Source: Planobispora rosea (GTDB lineage: Bacteria > Actinomycetota > Actinomycetes > Streptosporangiales > Streptosporangiaceae). Taken from it: DNA of 64,000 nucleotides. This document shows positions 26,114-34,384 of this stretch, piece by piece. Each line of letters begins with the position of its first letter. Position 1 is the first letter of the stretch. Both the position numbers and the translations under genes were made by a program. The notes under the pieces were generated by a model. It worked only from the letters and a program-made list of their open reading frames with translations. It did no database searches and was not told where the DNA came from. The stretch spans positions 25,176 to 89,175 of the forward strand of contig NZ_BMQP01000033.1 in the NCBI RefSeq assembly GCF_014648175.1, written 5' to 3'.

Positions 26114-27495
26114 ACGACCCCGCGCTCGGCGGTCTGGCCAGGCACGGACTGGCCGGGCTGGCCGGGGCCGGAGTCAGCGCCGCCACGCAGCTCCTCACGG
26201 TGGTGCTGCTCACCCGCTCCACCACGCAGGAGACGGCGGGCACGTTCTTCACGGCGACCGCGCTCTGCCTGATGACCGCCGGGATCCTCCGGCTGGACGC
26301 GGGCAACGGGCTGGTCCACTTCCTCGCCCGCACCCGCCGGGACGGCTCCGGGCTCGCCACCGCCTACCTCCGCGCGGCCCTCGTCCCGGTCCTCCTCCTC
26401 TCCGCTGCCGTCGCGACCGCCACCGTGATCATCATCGTGGCCGCCGCCGGAGGCACCGTCCCGCCCGGAGAGGTCGTCCCGGCGGGAGCGCCCGGCGCCG
26501 TCCTCGTGGCGGCACTCGCGCTCCCCGCCATCGTGTGCTTCGACGTTCTGGTCGCGGCCACCAGAGGGCTGCGCACGATGCGGCTCACGGCGCTCCTGGA
26601 CGGCCTCCTCCGCCCGCTGGGTCAGCTGACCCTCATCGCCCTGGTGCTCCCGGTCCTCCCCGGGGAGCCCGGCGTCCCCGGCCTGGCCCTCCTGCTCGCG
26701 GCGTGGGCGCTGCCGTACCCGCCGGCGGTCCTGCTGGCCGCGCTCTGGCTGCGCCGGAGGCTGCCCCGCGCACCGCGTTCCCGGGACGCCGCCCGCGAGC
26801 TGTGGCGGCACACCTGGCCGAGGTCGGCGGCGGCGGCCGTACAGGCGGTGTTCCAGCGGTTCGACATCGTGATCGTGGCGGCGCTCGCCGGACCGGTCGA
26901 GGCGGCTGTCTACACCGCCGCCACCCGATTCAAGGTCGTGGGCCAGCTCGCCGGGCAGGGCCTGGCGCAGGCGGCGCAGCCCCGGCTGGTCCGCGCGCTG
27001 GCCGAGGGCGACCTGCCCCGCGCCCGCCGGCTCTACCAGACCACCACCGCCTGGCTGACCCTGCTGACCTGGCCGATCTGGCTCGCCTACGCCGCACTCG
27101 CCCCGTGGCTGCTCGGCCTGTTCGGCGAGAACGGCGCCTACGTCTCCGGCGTCCCGGTCGCGCTCGTGCTCGCCGCCACCATGATGATCGCCACTGCCTG
27201 CGGCATGGCCGACGTGGCACTGACCGCCGCCGGGCACACCCGCACCAGCCTCGTGAACCTGCTCACCGCCCTGGCCGTGACCGTGGCGCTGGACGTGGCG
27301 CTGATCCCCGCACTCGGCGCGCTCGGAGCGGCCCTCGGCTGGTCCGCAGGCGTGCTGACCAAGAACCTGCTGCCGCTGTGGCGGCTGCACCGCCACTACG
27401 GCCTGCGTCCGTTCGGACCCCACACCCTGCCCGCATGTACGCCCTGGCGGGAGCGCACCGGCACGCCCGCCCTCGCATCCAGGAGGTGCCGATGA
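26101..27495 (+). CDS. Polysaccharide flippase (Wzx/MATE-like)
   Basis: A 464-residue protein with about twelve to fourteen hydrophobic helices. Its layout matches oligosaccharide flippases of the MOP superfamily: a first helix GLAGLAGAGVSAATQLLTVVLL, a conserved strand-like segment DIVIVAALAGPVEAAVYTAATRFKVVGQL near residue 262, and paired C-terminal helices. It should move lipid-linked repeat units across the membrane. Start is the GTG at 26101 (overlapping the sulfotransferase end by 13 bases) because the protein's first helix follows immediately; its Shine-Dalgarno is weak. Confidence 0.75.
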   Translation: MAALNDPALGGLARHGLAGLAGAGVSAATQLLTVVLLTRSTTQETAGTFFTATALCLMTAGILRLDAGNGLVHFLARTRRDGSGLATAYLRAALVPVLLLSAAVATATVIIIVAAAGGTVPPGEVVPAGAPGAVLVAALALPAIVCFDVLVAATRGLRTMRLTALLDGLLRPLGQLTLIALVLPVLPGEPGVPGLALLLAAWALPYPPAVLLAALWLRRRLPRAPRSRDAARELWRHTWPRSAAAAVQAVFQRFDIVIVAALAGPVEAAVYTAATRFKVVGQLAGQGLAQAAQPRLVRALAEGDLPRARRLYQTTTAWLTLLTWPIWLAYAALAPWLLGLFGENGAYVSGVPVALVLAATMMIATACGMADVALTAAGHTRTSLVNLLTALAVTVALDVALIPALGALGAALGWSAGVLTKNLLPLWRLHRHYGLRPFGPHTLPACTPWRERTGTPALASRRCR

Positions 27496-28394
27496 CCCCC
27501 GTACTGGTGACCGGACTGCCCAGGAGCGGCACGAGCTGGACGGGCCGGATGCTCGCGGCGGGCGGCGAGCTGGTCTACGTCAACGAACCGCTCAACCCGC
27601 TGCCCCGCCCCGGCCGCTCCCCCGGCGTGCTCAACGCCGACGTCACCCACCGCTTCCAGTACATCAGCGCGGACGACGACGAGGTGTGGCTGCGGGCCTT
27701 CACCGACACGGTGACGCTGCGCTACCGGTTCCTGGCCGAGCTGCGCCGCAACCGCGCGCCGTACGACCTGGCCCGGATGCTCCGGTACGGCACCGCGTTC
27801 ACCTTCGGCCGCCTGACCGGCCGCCGGGCACTGCTCGACGACCCGTTCGCGCTGCTGTCGGCGGGCTGGTTCGCCGAACGGCTGGGCTGCCGGGTGATCG
27901 TCCTGATCCGCGACCCGGTGGCCTTCACCGGCAGCTGGCAGCGGCTCGGCTGGACGGTGTACTTCCACGAACTGCTGGAACAGCCCTCACTGGTCCGCGA
28001 CCACCCCCGGGTGGAGGAACTGCGCCCGCTGGTGGGTTCCCAGGACCGCCTGGCCAAGGCCGCCGCGCTCTGGCGGGTCTCCACCGCCGTCGTCACCGAC
28101 CTGGCCGCCCGCCACTCGGAGATCCTCCTGGTCTCCTACGAGGAACTGGCCGCCGACCCGCTCCGGGGCTTCCGCCGACTGTACGAGTGGGCGGACCTGG
28201 CCTGGAGCCCCCGCGCCGAGTCCCGCATCTCCCGCGCCTGCACGGCCCCCACCTCCCCCACCCGCGACTTCACCTGGCACGGCCTGTCCCGCACGGCCTT
28301 CCGCCCGATGGACTCCCGCCGCGCCCTGTCCGAGGCGAGGTCCCGCCTGTCCCCCGACGAGGCCCGCCGCGTCCTGGACCTGGCCTACAGCTGA
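27492..28394 (+). CDS. Sulfotransferase 2
   Basis: A 300-residue sulfotransferase. The PAPS loop is LVTGLPRSGTSWTGRMLAAG at the very start and the 3'-phosphate site is VIVLIRDPVAFTGSWQRLGW near residue 140. A later segment, ILLVSYEELAADPLRGFRRLYEWA, is typical of the family. An excellent AGGAGG lies five bases before the ATG, which overlaps the flippase stop (ATGA). Last gene of the rightward operon; the neighbouring genes run the other way. Confidence 0.85.
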   Translation: MTPVLVTGLPRSGTSWTGRMLAAGGELVYVNEPLNPLPRPGRSPGVLNADVTHRFQYISADDDEVWLRAFTDTVTLRYRFLAELRRNRAPYDLARMLRYGTAFTFGRLTGRRALLDDPFALLSAGWFAERLGCRVIVLIRDPVAFTGSWQRLGWTVYFHELLEQPSLVRDHPRVEELRPLVGSQDRLAKAAALWRVSTAVVTDLAARHSEILLVSYEELAADPLRGFRRLYEWADLAWSPRAESRISRACTAPTSPTRDFTWHGLSRTAFRPMDSRRALSEARSRLSPDEARRVLDLAYS

Positions 28395-28417
28395 CTCCCG
28401 CTGCCACCCGTACCGGG

Positions 28418-29272
28418 TCAGGAGAACAGACGCTTCACCAGGGAGACGGTCAGGAGGCGGAGCGCGAAGGGCAGGTCGTTGGCGAGGTAGCGGCGGGCCA
28501 GGCGGCCGGGTTCGCTGTACAGCCGGAACAGCCATTCCAGGCCGGCCCGCTGCATCCATCTGGGAGCCCGGCGGACCGCGCCCGCGGTGAAGGAGATGGC
28601 CGCCCCGCATCCGACGAACCAGGTGGTGGGCAGATCCTCGCGGAGCGCCGCGATGAGGCGGTCCTGCTTGGGGAAGCCGAGTCCGACGAAGACCAGCCGG
28701 GGCGCGGCGGCCAGCACCGCCTCCCGCACCCTGGCGTAGCTCTCCGGGCACTGCTCGAACCCGTACGGCGGTGCGTCCACTCCGGCGACGGTCAGCGCCG
28801 GGTAGTGGCCGATGAGCCTGGCAGCGGCCTGCCTGGCCACGCCCGGTGGGCCGCCCAGCAGGTAGATCGGGTAGCGGTAGAAGGCCGCGGCCTCCGACAG
28901 GGACCAGATCAGGTCGGCTCCGGTGACCCGGGCGGGAACCGGGGTGCGCAGCAGCCGTGCCGCCCACACCAGCGGCATGCCGTCGGCCACCGCGAGGTCG
29001 GCGCCCTCGATGAGCGCGCGCAGGTCGGGGTCGCGGGAGACGGCCCGGCTGATGTCGATGTTCGGGGTGACGATGTGGCCGCCCTCGCCGCGTTTGAGCG
29101 CGGCGATCACGTGGTCGACCACCTCGCCCTCGGTCATCGGGTCGAGTGCGAGCCCCGCCACGTGCACGCGGCGGCGTAGCCGTTTGCGGGTCGCCTTGTC
29201 CGGCCGGGGTCGCTGCCGGGGAATCGCCGCCTTGGTCCTCGTGTGACCGTGGGCGGTGACGGTCCGCGTCAT
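28418..29272 (-). CDS. WecG/TagA/CpsF-family glycosyltransferase
   Basis: A 284-residue GT26-type enzyme that adds the second sugar (often N-acetylmannosaminuronate, mannosamine or glucose) to a lipid-linked first sugar. Hallmarks: VTPNIDISRAVSRD, the acid block GADLAVADGMPLVWAAR near residue 90, GADLIW, and RLVFVGLGFPKQDRLIA near residue 195. The C-terminus is basic and amphipathic, as in membrane-attached relatives. The ATG overlaps the stop of the family 2 glycosyltransferase (ATGA). It faces sulfotransferase 2 tail to tail with 23 bases between. Confidence 0.85.
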   Translation of the reverse strand: MTRTVTAHGHTRTKAAIPRQRPRPDKATRKRLRRRVHVAGLALDPMTEGEVVDHVIAALKRGEGGHIVTPNIDISRAVSRDPDLRALIEGADLAVADGMPLVWAARLLRTPVPARVTGADLIWSLSEAAAFYRYPIYLLGGPPGVARQAAARLIGHYPALTVAGVDAPPYGFEQCPESYARVREAVLAAAPRLVFVGLGFPKQDRLIAALREDLPTTWFVGCGAAISFTAGAVRRAPRWMQRAGLEWLFRLYSEPGRLARRYLANDLPFALRLLTVSLVKRLFS

Positions 29273-30210
29273 ATGCCGTGTCCGTGGTGGTGCAGCCTGC
29301 TCAGGACGGCCCGTGCCGAGATCAGGCCCAGGGCCACGGCGAGCGCGATCGGCACCCGGGGCTCGCCGTGCCGGGAGGCGAACGCCCGCCAGGCCCAGCG
29401 GCCGGCTTCCCTCCGGCGGCCGAGCGCCGCGTGGTGGAAGGCGAGCTGCCCGTAGATCCGGGCCGCGCCACGCGGGTCCCGGACCAGTTCGGGGTGGCGG
29501 GCGATCATCCATTCGAGCCCGGCGATCCGGTCGGCCCAGTGGGTGGCGTACGTCGAGCCGCCCCAGCACACCCGCACCAGGGGACGGTCGACGTGCACGA
29601 TGGGGTGCCGCCCGGCGGCACGCAGGGCCAGGTCCCAGTCCTCGTTCTGGCCGCCGGGGGCGCTTTCGTCCACCCAGAGCGCTCCCCGCCGGAACAGGAA
29701 CGTGGAGGAGTGGACCATCGCCATGCGGGAGCGCACGAGGTGCCGGTGGGTCACCCGGCGGGTGCCGGCCCGGCGCGGGATCCGGCGGGAGCCGTACTCG
29801 ACCTCGATGGCGCAGCTCGCGAACTCCGCCGCGGGTTCCGCCGATAACGCCGCGACCTGGGCGGCCAGTTTGCCCGACAGCCACTGGTCGTCGTCGTCGC
29901 AGAAGGCCACCAGGTCGGTGCCGAGGGCCGCGATGCCGGTGTTGCGGGCACCGGGCAGGCCGGGGGCGAGCCGGTTTCCGAGCACTCGGACGCCGCGTTC
30001 GGGCGTGGCGGTGCTGCGCAGCGCCATGGCCCGGCCGGCGAGGAGGTCGGCCACCTGCTCGATGACCGGCGCCGGGTCGGCGCCGTCGACGACGACGACG
30101 ATCTCGACGGGGCCCGGGTAGTCCTGCGCCAGGGCGGCGCGTACGGCCGCGCGTAACTGGCGGGGCCGGTGTCCCCGGGTGGGGATGACCACACCCACCG
30201 ATGGACTCAT
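29269..30210 (-). CDS. Family 2 glycosyltransferase
   Basis: A 313-residue GT-A enzyme that transfers a nucleotide sugar. It begins with SVGVVIPTRGHRPRQLRAAV and holds the Asp-rich metal site AFCDDDDQWL near residue 106 and GGQNEDWDLALRAA near residue 195 (the catalytic ED block). ATG has GGAGG five bases upstream and overlaps the sulfotransferase stop (ATGA). The sugar is not predictable from sequence. Confidence 0.85.
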   Translation of the reverse strand: MSPSVGVVIPTRGHRPRQLRAAVRAALAQDYPGPVEIVVVVDGADPAPVIEQVADLLAGRAMALRSTATPERGVRVLGNRLAPGLPGARNTGIAALGTDLVAFCDDDDQWLSGKLAAQVAALSAEPAAEFASCAIEVEYGSRRIPRRAGTRRVTHRHLVRSRMAMVHSSTFLFRRGALWVDESAPGGQNEDWDLALRAAGRHPIVHVDRPLVRVCWGGSTYATHWADRIAGLEWMIARHPELVRDPRGAARIYGQLAFHHAALGRRREAGRWAWRAFASRHGEPRVPIALAVALGLISARAVLSRLHHHGHGI

Positions 30211-31181
30211 CGGAACCTCCAGGAATAGTCGTATCGGATCATGAGTGGCCAGGTCAGTGCGGTGACCAGGCGCAGGTGCCGGGCTGCGGCCGCGGTGCGC
30301 CAGCGGTCGTCCCGGGTGAGCTCGACGCGGCCCACCGTGAAACGCATGGGGTTGCCCGAGACGGTGTGTGCGGGTGAGAGCTCGGCCACGCCGCCGTCGA
30401 GGAAGCCGAGCGGCGGTGGTCCCAGGCCGAGTCCCGTGACCAGGTGCCCGAGGGTCCGGGCGGGGTCGGCCAGCAGGTCCTCGTAGCGGACCCGGGTGAC
30501 CGGCACGCCCCGGCGGGCCAGGAGTTCGAGACCGAGGTTCTGGGCCAGCCAGTGCAGCGAGGTCCGGGCGGGCGGCCAGCGGGTCATGGGTGCGCCGTCC
30601 TCGGGCCGGGGAACCTGCCGGTACCAGGAGTGGGCGACCGCGCGGGGGTCGCGCACGACGTGCACGACGTGCACGTCGGCCCCGGCCACGGCCAGGCAGA
30701 AGGCCAGGGAGGCGTGTTTGCTGGAGTCGACGACGACGGAGCAGCCGGCGGTCTCGCCCGCCGCGTCGTAGAGGCGGCGGTAGACGGCGGCGTACTCCTC
30801 CAGTTCGGTGGGCTCCTCCAGAGACCACCCGGTGGCGCCCGCGCCGACGTTCTCACCGGCGAGGAGGGCGGCCAGAGCGGGGATCCGCCGGGTGCGGTCG
30901 ACCCGCCACCGGAGCGCGAGCATGCGCTCGGCCCGCTCCGGGGACCACCCGCCGAACGCCGTGTCGCCGACCCGGAGCCAGAACGGGCACGTGCCGAACG
31001 GCTCGCCGCACCCGCAGGCCTCACCGGCCAGCACGCCCCGATCCCAGAGGTGGACCACCTCGCCGAGCGCGGCGATCCCGGGGACCTCGCCCAGCAGCCG
31101 CTCCAGCAGCGTGGTGCCGCTACGGCCGAGACCGCCCAGGAAAACGACCCGGACAGGGGACGGGCTGGTAGGCACAGGCAC
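30207..31181 (-). CDS. Sulfotransferase 3
   Basis: A 324-residue sulfotransferase of a second type. PAPS loop: VVFLGGLGRSGTTLLERLLG; 3'-phosphate site: VHVVHVVRDPRAVAHSWYRQ. A Cys-rich turn, GEACGCGEPFGTCPFW, lies near residue 55, as in actinobacterial members. It is most similar in pattern to the mycobacterial Stf group and trehalose/lipid-modifying enzymes, so its target could be lipid or sugar. GTG at 31181 has GAGG four bases upstream. It starts the three-gene overlapping minus-strand set; about 165 bases separate it from the terminator after cysN. Confidence 0.8.
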   Translation of the reverse strand: MPVPTSPSPVRVVFLGGLGRSGTTLLERLLGEVPGIAALGEVVHLWDRGVLAGEACGCGEPFGTCPFWLRVGDTAFGGWSPERAERMLALRWRVDRTRRIPALAALLAGENVGAGATGWSLEEPTELEEYAAVYRRLYDAAGETAGCSVVVDSSKHASLAFCLAVAGADVHVVHVVRDPRAVAHSWYRQVPRPEDGAPMTRWPPARTSLHWLAQNLGLELLARRGVPVTRVRYEDLLADPARTLGHLVTGLGLGPPPLGFLDGGVAELSPAHTVSGNPMRFTVGRVELTRDDRWRTAAAARHLRLVTALTWPLMIRYDYSWRFR

Positions 31182-31345
31182 GAATCCTCACCACGACGGA
31201 TACGGAACGTGCCGACCCTAGCGCGGAGAGTAACCGGCCAGTCAGTGAAAGGTCAAACAATCTACCTACGGCCCCACTCCAGTGATCATGAACGTCATGC
31301 CACGGGCACCGTACGGCCATGCCGTGGAAACCGCATGACGACGCC

Positions 31346-31383
31346 CGCCGTCCCCGCCCGCACAGCGGCGAGCGGGGACGGCG
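31346..31383 (-). terminator. Terminator hairpin after cysN
   Basis: A 12-bp perfect stem, CGCCGTCCCCGC with GCGGGGACGGCG, around a 14-base loop, 24 bases past the cysN stop. It ends the priming-transferase-cysQ-cysD-cysN operon before sulfotransferase 3. Confidence 0.7.
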
Positions 31384-31407
31384 GAGCGGAGATCCGGGGG
31401 TCGGACG

Positions 31408-32670
31408 CTAGCGGGCGTCGACGATCATGCCGGCGCCGACGGTGTTGTTGGTGAACTCGTCCACGAGAATGAAGCCGCCGGTGAGGCGGTTCCTCGCGTA
31501 GTCGTCGACGAACAGCGGCTGGGTGACCCGGAGCGAGACGCGGCCGATCTCGTTGAGGCCGAGGGACTGCGCCCCCTCGTCACGGTGCAGGGTGTTGACG
31601 TCCAGCCGGTAGTGCAGGTCGCGCACCAGCGCCCGCGCCGTCCTGGTGGTGTGCTTGATGGTCAGCTTGGTGCGCGGGCCCAGCTTGCTCGCGTCGGTCA
31701 TCCAGCAGACCATCGCCTCCAGTTCCTGGGCGGCGTGCGGCTGGTTGTTCGGGCGGCAGATCATGTCGCCGCGCGAGATGTCGATGTCGTCCTCCAGCCG
31801 GAGGGTGACCGACATCGGCGGGAACGCCTCCTCCACCGGGCCGTCGTAGGTGTCGATCGAGGCGATGCGGGTGCTCAGGCCGGACGGCAGGTGCATGACC
31901 TCGTCCCCCGGCTTCAGCACGCCTCCGGCCACCTGGCCCGCGTAACCGCGATAGTCGTGCAGGGCCGGATCGGTGGCCCGCTGGGGGCGGATGACGTACT
32001 GCACGGGGAAGCGCACGTCGACGAGGTTGCGGTCGGAGGCGATGTGCACGTTCTCCAGGTGGTGCAGGAGAGACGACCCGTTGTACCAGGGCATGTTCTC
32101 CGAGCGGGACACCACGTTGTCGCCGAGCAGCGCCGAGATCGGGATGAACGTCAGGTCGGGCGCGTTCAGCTTGGAGGCGAACGCGGTGAACTCCTCGCGG
32201 ATCTCCTCGAAGCGCTCCTCGGAGTAGTCGACGAGGTCCATCTTGTTGACGGCCAGCACCAGGTGCGGCACCCGCAGCAGGGTCGTCAGGAACGCGTGCC
32301 GCCGCGACTGCTCCAGCACGCCCTTGCGGGCGTCGATCAGGATGATCGCCAGGTCCGCGGTGGAGGCGCCGGTGACCATGTTCCGGGTGTACTGGATGTG
32401 GCCCGGGGTGTCGGCGATGATGAACTTGCGCCGCGGCGTGGCGAAGTAGCGGTAGGCCACGTCGATCGTGATGCCCTGCTCCCGCTCGGCCCGCAGGCCG
32501 TCGGTGAGCAGCGACAGGTCGGTGTACTCCGTACCGCGGTCGCGGGAGGTGCGCTCGACCGCCTCCAGCTGGTCCTCGAAGATCGCCTTGGAGTCGAAGA
32601 GCAACCGGCCGATCAGGGTCGACTTTCCGTCGTCGACGCTTCCCGCAGTGGCAAAGCGAAGAATGTCCAT
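31408..32670 (-). CDS. cysN: Sulfate adenylyltransferase subunit 1 (GTPase subunit)
   Basis: A 420-residue GTPase that works with CysD to turn sulfate and ATP into APS, with GTP hydrolysis pulling the reaction forward. G1 is AGSVDDGKSTL, G3 DTPGHIQYTRNM, G4 NKMDLVD, then EF-Tu-like beta barrel domains 2 and 3. There is no fused CysC domain at the C-terminus, unlike mycobacterial CysNC. The ATG overlaps the cysD stop by one base (TGATG). Upstream the pair is fused by overlap to cysQ and the priming transferase, which ties sulfate activation to polysaccharide assembly. Confidence 0.95.
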   Translation of the reverse strand: MDILRFATAGSVDDGKSTLIGRLLFDSKAIFEDQLEAVERTSRDRGTEYTDLSLLTDGLRAEREQGITIDVAYRYFATPRRKFIIADTPGHIQYTRNMVTGASTADLAIILIDARKGVLEQSRRHAFLTTLLRVPHLVLAVNKMDLVDYSEERFEEIREEFTAFASKLNAPDLTFIPISALLGDNVVSRSENMPWYNGSSLLHHLENVHIASDRNLVDVRFPVQYVIRPQRATDPALHDYRGYAGQVAGGVLKPGDEVMHLPSGLSTRIASIDTYDGPVEEAFPPMSVTLRLEDDIDISRGDMICRPNNQPHAAQELEAMVCWMTDASKLGPRTKLTIKHTTRTARALVRDLHYRLDVNTLHRDEGAQSLGLNEIGRVSLRVTQPLFVDDYARNRLTGGFILVDEFTNNTVGAGMIVDAR

Positions 32671-33584
32671 CAGAAGTAGCCTTCCCTCTTGCGGTCTTCC
32701 ATCGCGGCCTCGGAGGCGCGGTCGTCGGCGCGGGTGGCGCCACGCTCGGTGATCCGGGTGGCGGCGATCTCTTCGATGATCTCCTCGACCGTCGCGGCGC
32801 TCGACTGCACCGCCCCGGTGCAGGTGGCGTCGCCCACCGTGCGGTAGCGCACCACGGCCTCGAAGACCGGCTCGTCGTCGCCCCGGGTGATCCACGGGTT
32901 GTCGGCCAGCAGCATGCCGTCGCGCTCGAACACCTTGCGGGTGTGCGCGAAGTAGATCGACGGGATCTCGATGCCCTCGCGGCGGATGTAGTCCCAGATG
33001 TCGAGCTCGGTCCAGTTGGACAGCGGGAACACCCGGATGTGCTCACCCTTGCGGATCTTGGCGTTGTACAGGTTCCACAGCTCGGGCCGCTGGTTCTTCG
33101 GGTCCCACTGGCCGAAGTCGTCACGGAAGGAGAACACCCGCTCCTTGGCGCGGGCCTTCTCCTCGTCGCGCCGCGCTCCGCCGAACACGGCGTCGAACTC
33201 GTGCTCCTCGATGGCGTCCAGCAGCGTGGTGGTCTGCAGCCGGTTGCGGGAGGCCCGGCGGCCGGTCTCCTCCACCACCCGCCCGGCGTCGATGGAGTCC
33301 TGGACGGACGCCACGACCAGGCGCGCGCCCAGCTCCTCGACCCGGCGGTCGCGGAACTCGATGACCTCGGGGAAGTTGTGCCCGGTGTCCACGTGCATCA
33401 GCGGGAACGGGATCGGCGCGGGCCAGAACGCCTTCTCCGCGATGCGGAGCATCACGATGGAGTCTTTGCCTCCCGAGAAGAGCAGACACGGACGCTCGAA
33501 CTCGGCCGCCACCTCACGCATGATGTGGATGGCCTCCGCTTCGAGGACATCGAGCTGCGACGTGGTGTAGTCGCGCTGGAGCAT
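32670..33584 (-). CDS. cysD: Sulfate adenylyltransferase subunit 2
   Basis: A 304-residue PP-loop ATP pyrophosphatase that adenylylates sulfate. The PP-loop is LLFSGGKDSIVML near residue 36, followed by HVDTGHNFPEV, and the arginine/lysine motif GGARRDEEKARAKERVFS. The C-terminus DRKREGYF is diagnostic of CysD. Start at 33584 is supported by GAGGAG seven bases upstream. Partner CysN follows immediately. Confidence 0.95.
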   Translation of the reverse strand: MLQRDYTTSQLDVLEAEAIHIMREVAAEFERPCLLFSGGKDSIVMLRIAEKAFWPAPIPFPLMHVDTGHNFPEVIEFRDRRVEELGARLVVASVQDSIDAGRVVEETGRRASRNRLQTTTLLDAIEEHEFDAVFGGARRDEEKARAKERVFSFRDDFGQWDPKNQRPELWNLYNAKIRKGEHIRVFPLSNWTELDIWDYIRREGIEIPSIYFAHTRKVFERDGMLLADNPWITRGDDEPVFEAVVRYRTVGDATCTGAVQSSAATVEEIIEEIAATRITERGATRADDRASEAAMEDRKREGYF

Positions 33585-33616
33585 CTGACTCTCCTCGGGG
33601 ATGAGAGGGTCTTCCT

Positions 33617-34384
33617 CTATCGGTGCAGATCCCGGATGCCGGCGAGCAGCGTTGACGCCAGTCCAGGTAGGGAAACCAGAATATCCGGTAGTGAGGGGTT
33701 GCCCTGGTTGTAGGTCAGGGGCGAACCGTCGATCCTGCTCGCGTGGGCTCCGGAGGCCAACGCCACGGCGACCGGCGCGGCGGAGTCCCATTCGTACTGG
33801 CCGCCGGCGTGGACGTAGGCCTCGACGTCCCCGGTGAGCACCGCGGAGATCTTCGCGCCCGCCGACCCGATCGGCACCAGGTCGGCGCCGACGAGATGGG
33901 CGAGGTTGCGCACGAACTCCGGCGGCCGGGTCCGGCTGACCGCGAGGCGCGACCTCGCCTCCGCCCGGAGCGGCGGCAGCACGGGCGGCTCACCGGTGAA
34001 CAGCGTCCTGCCCTGGGCGGGCAGCGCCACCGCCCCCGCGACCAGTTCGCCGCGTTCCCAGAGCGCCACATGGACCGCCCAGTCGGACCGGCCCTCCTCG
34101 GCGAACTCACGCGTGCCGTCCAGCGGGTCGACGATCCACACCCGGTCGGCCCGGAGCCGCCGGGGATCGAGCCGCTCCTGCTGGGTCGCCTCCTCCGAGA
34201 GCACACTGTCACTCGGACGCAACCGCGCCAGCGCCTCCATCAGGAACCGGTGCGAGGCCGCGTCACCCTCGGCGCGCAGCCCGGACGGGTCCCCGAAGCC
34301 CTCCTTCTCCCGGAGGGCCAGCAGCAGCTCTCCGGCGCCCTCCGCAAGGTCCCTGGCCAGGTCATGATCGTCGCGAATCGTCAT
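33617..34384 (-). CDS. cysQ: 3'(2'),5'-bisphosphate nucleotidase (PAP phosphatase)
   Basis: A 255-residue lithium-sensitive-type phosphatase that removes the 3'-phosphate of PAP, the product of sulfotransferases that otherwise inhibits them. Metal motif: VWIVDPLDGTREFAEEG near residue 85; second motif: GGQYEWDSAAPVAVALASG near residue 200. Its start codon overlaps the priming-transferase stop by one base, so both are translated together. CysQ next to three sulfotransferases fits PAP recycling. Confidence 0.9.
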   Translation of the reverse strand: MTIRDDHDLARDLAEGAGELLLALREKEGFGDPSGLRAEGDAASHRFLMEALARLRPSDSVLSEEATQQERLDPRRLRADRVWIVDPLDGTREFAEEGRSDWAVHVALWERGELVAGAVALPAQGRTLFTGEPPVLPPLRAEARSRLAVSRTRPPEFVRNLAHLVGADLVPIGSAGAKISAVLTGDVEAYVHAGGQYEWDSAAPVAVALASGAHASRIDGSPLTYNQGNPSLPDILVSLPGLASTLLAGIRDLHR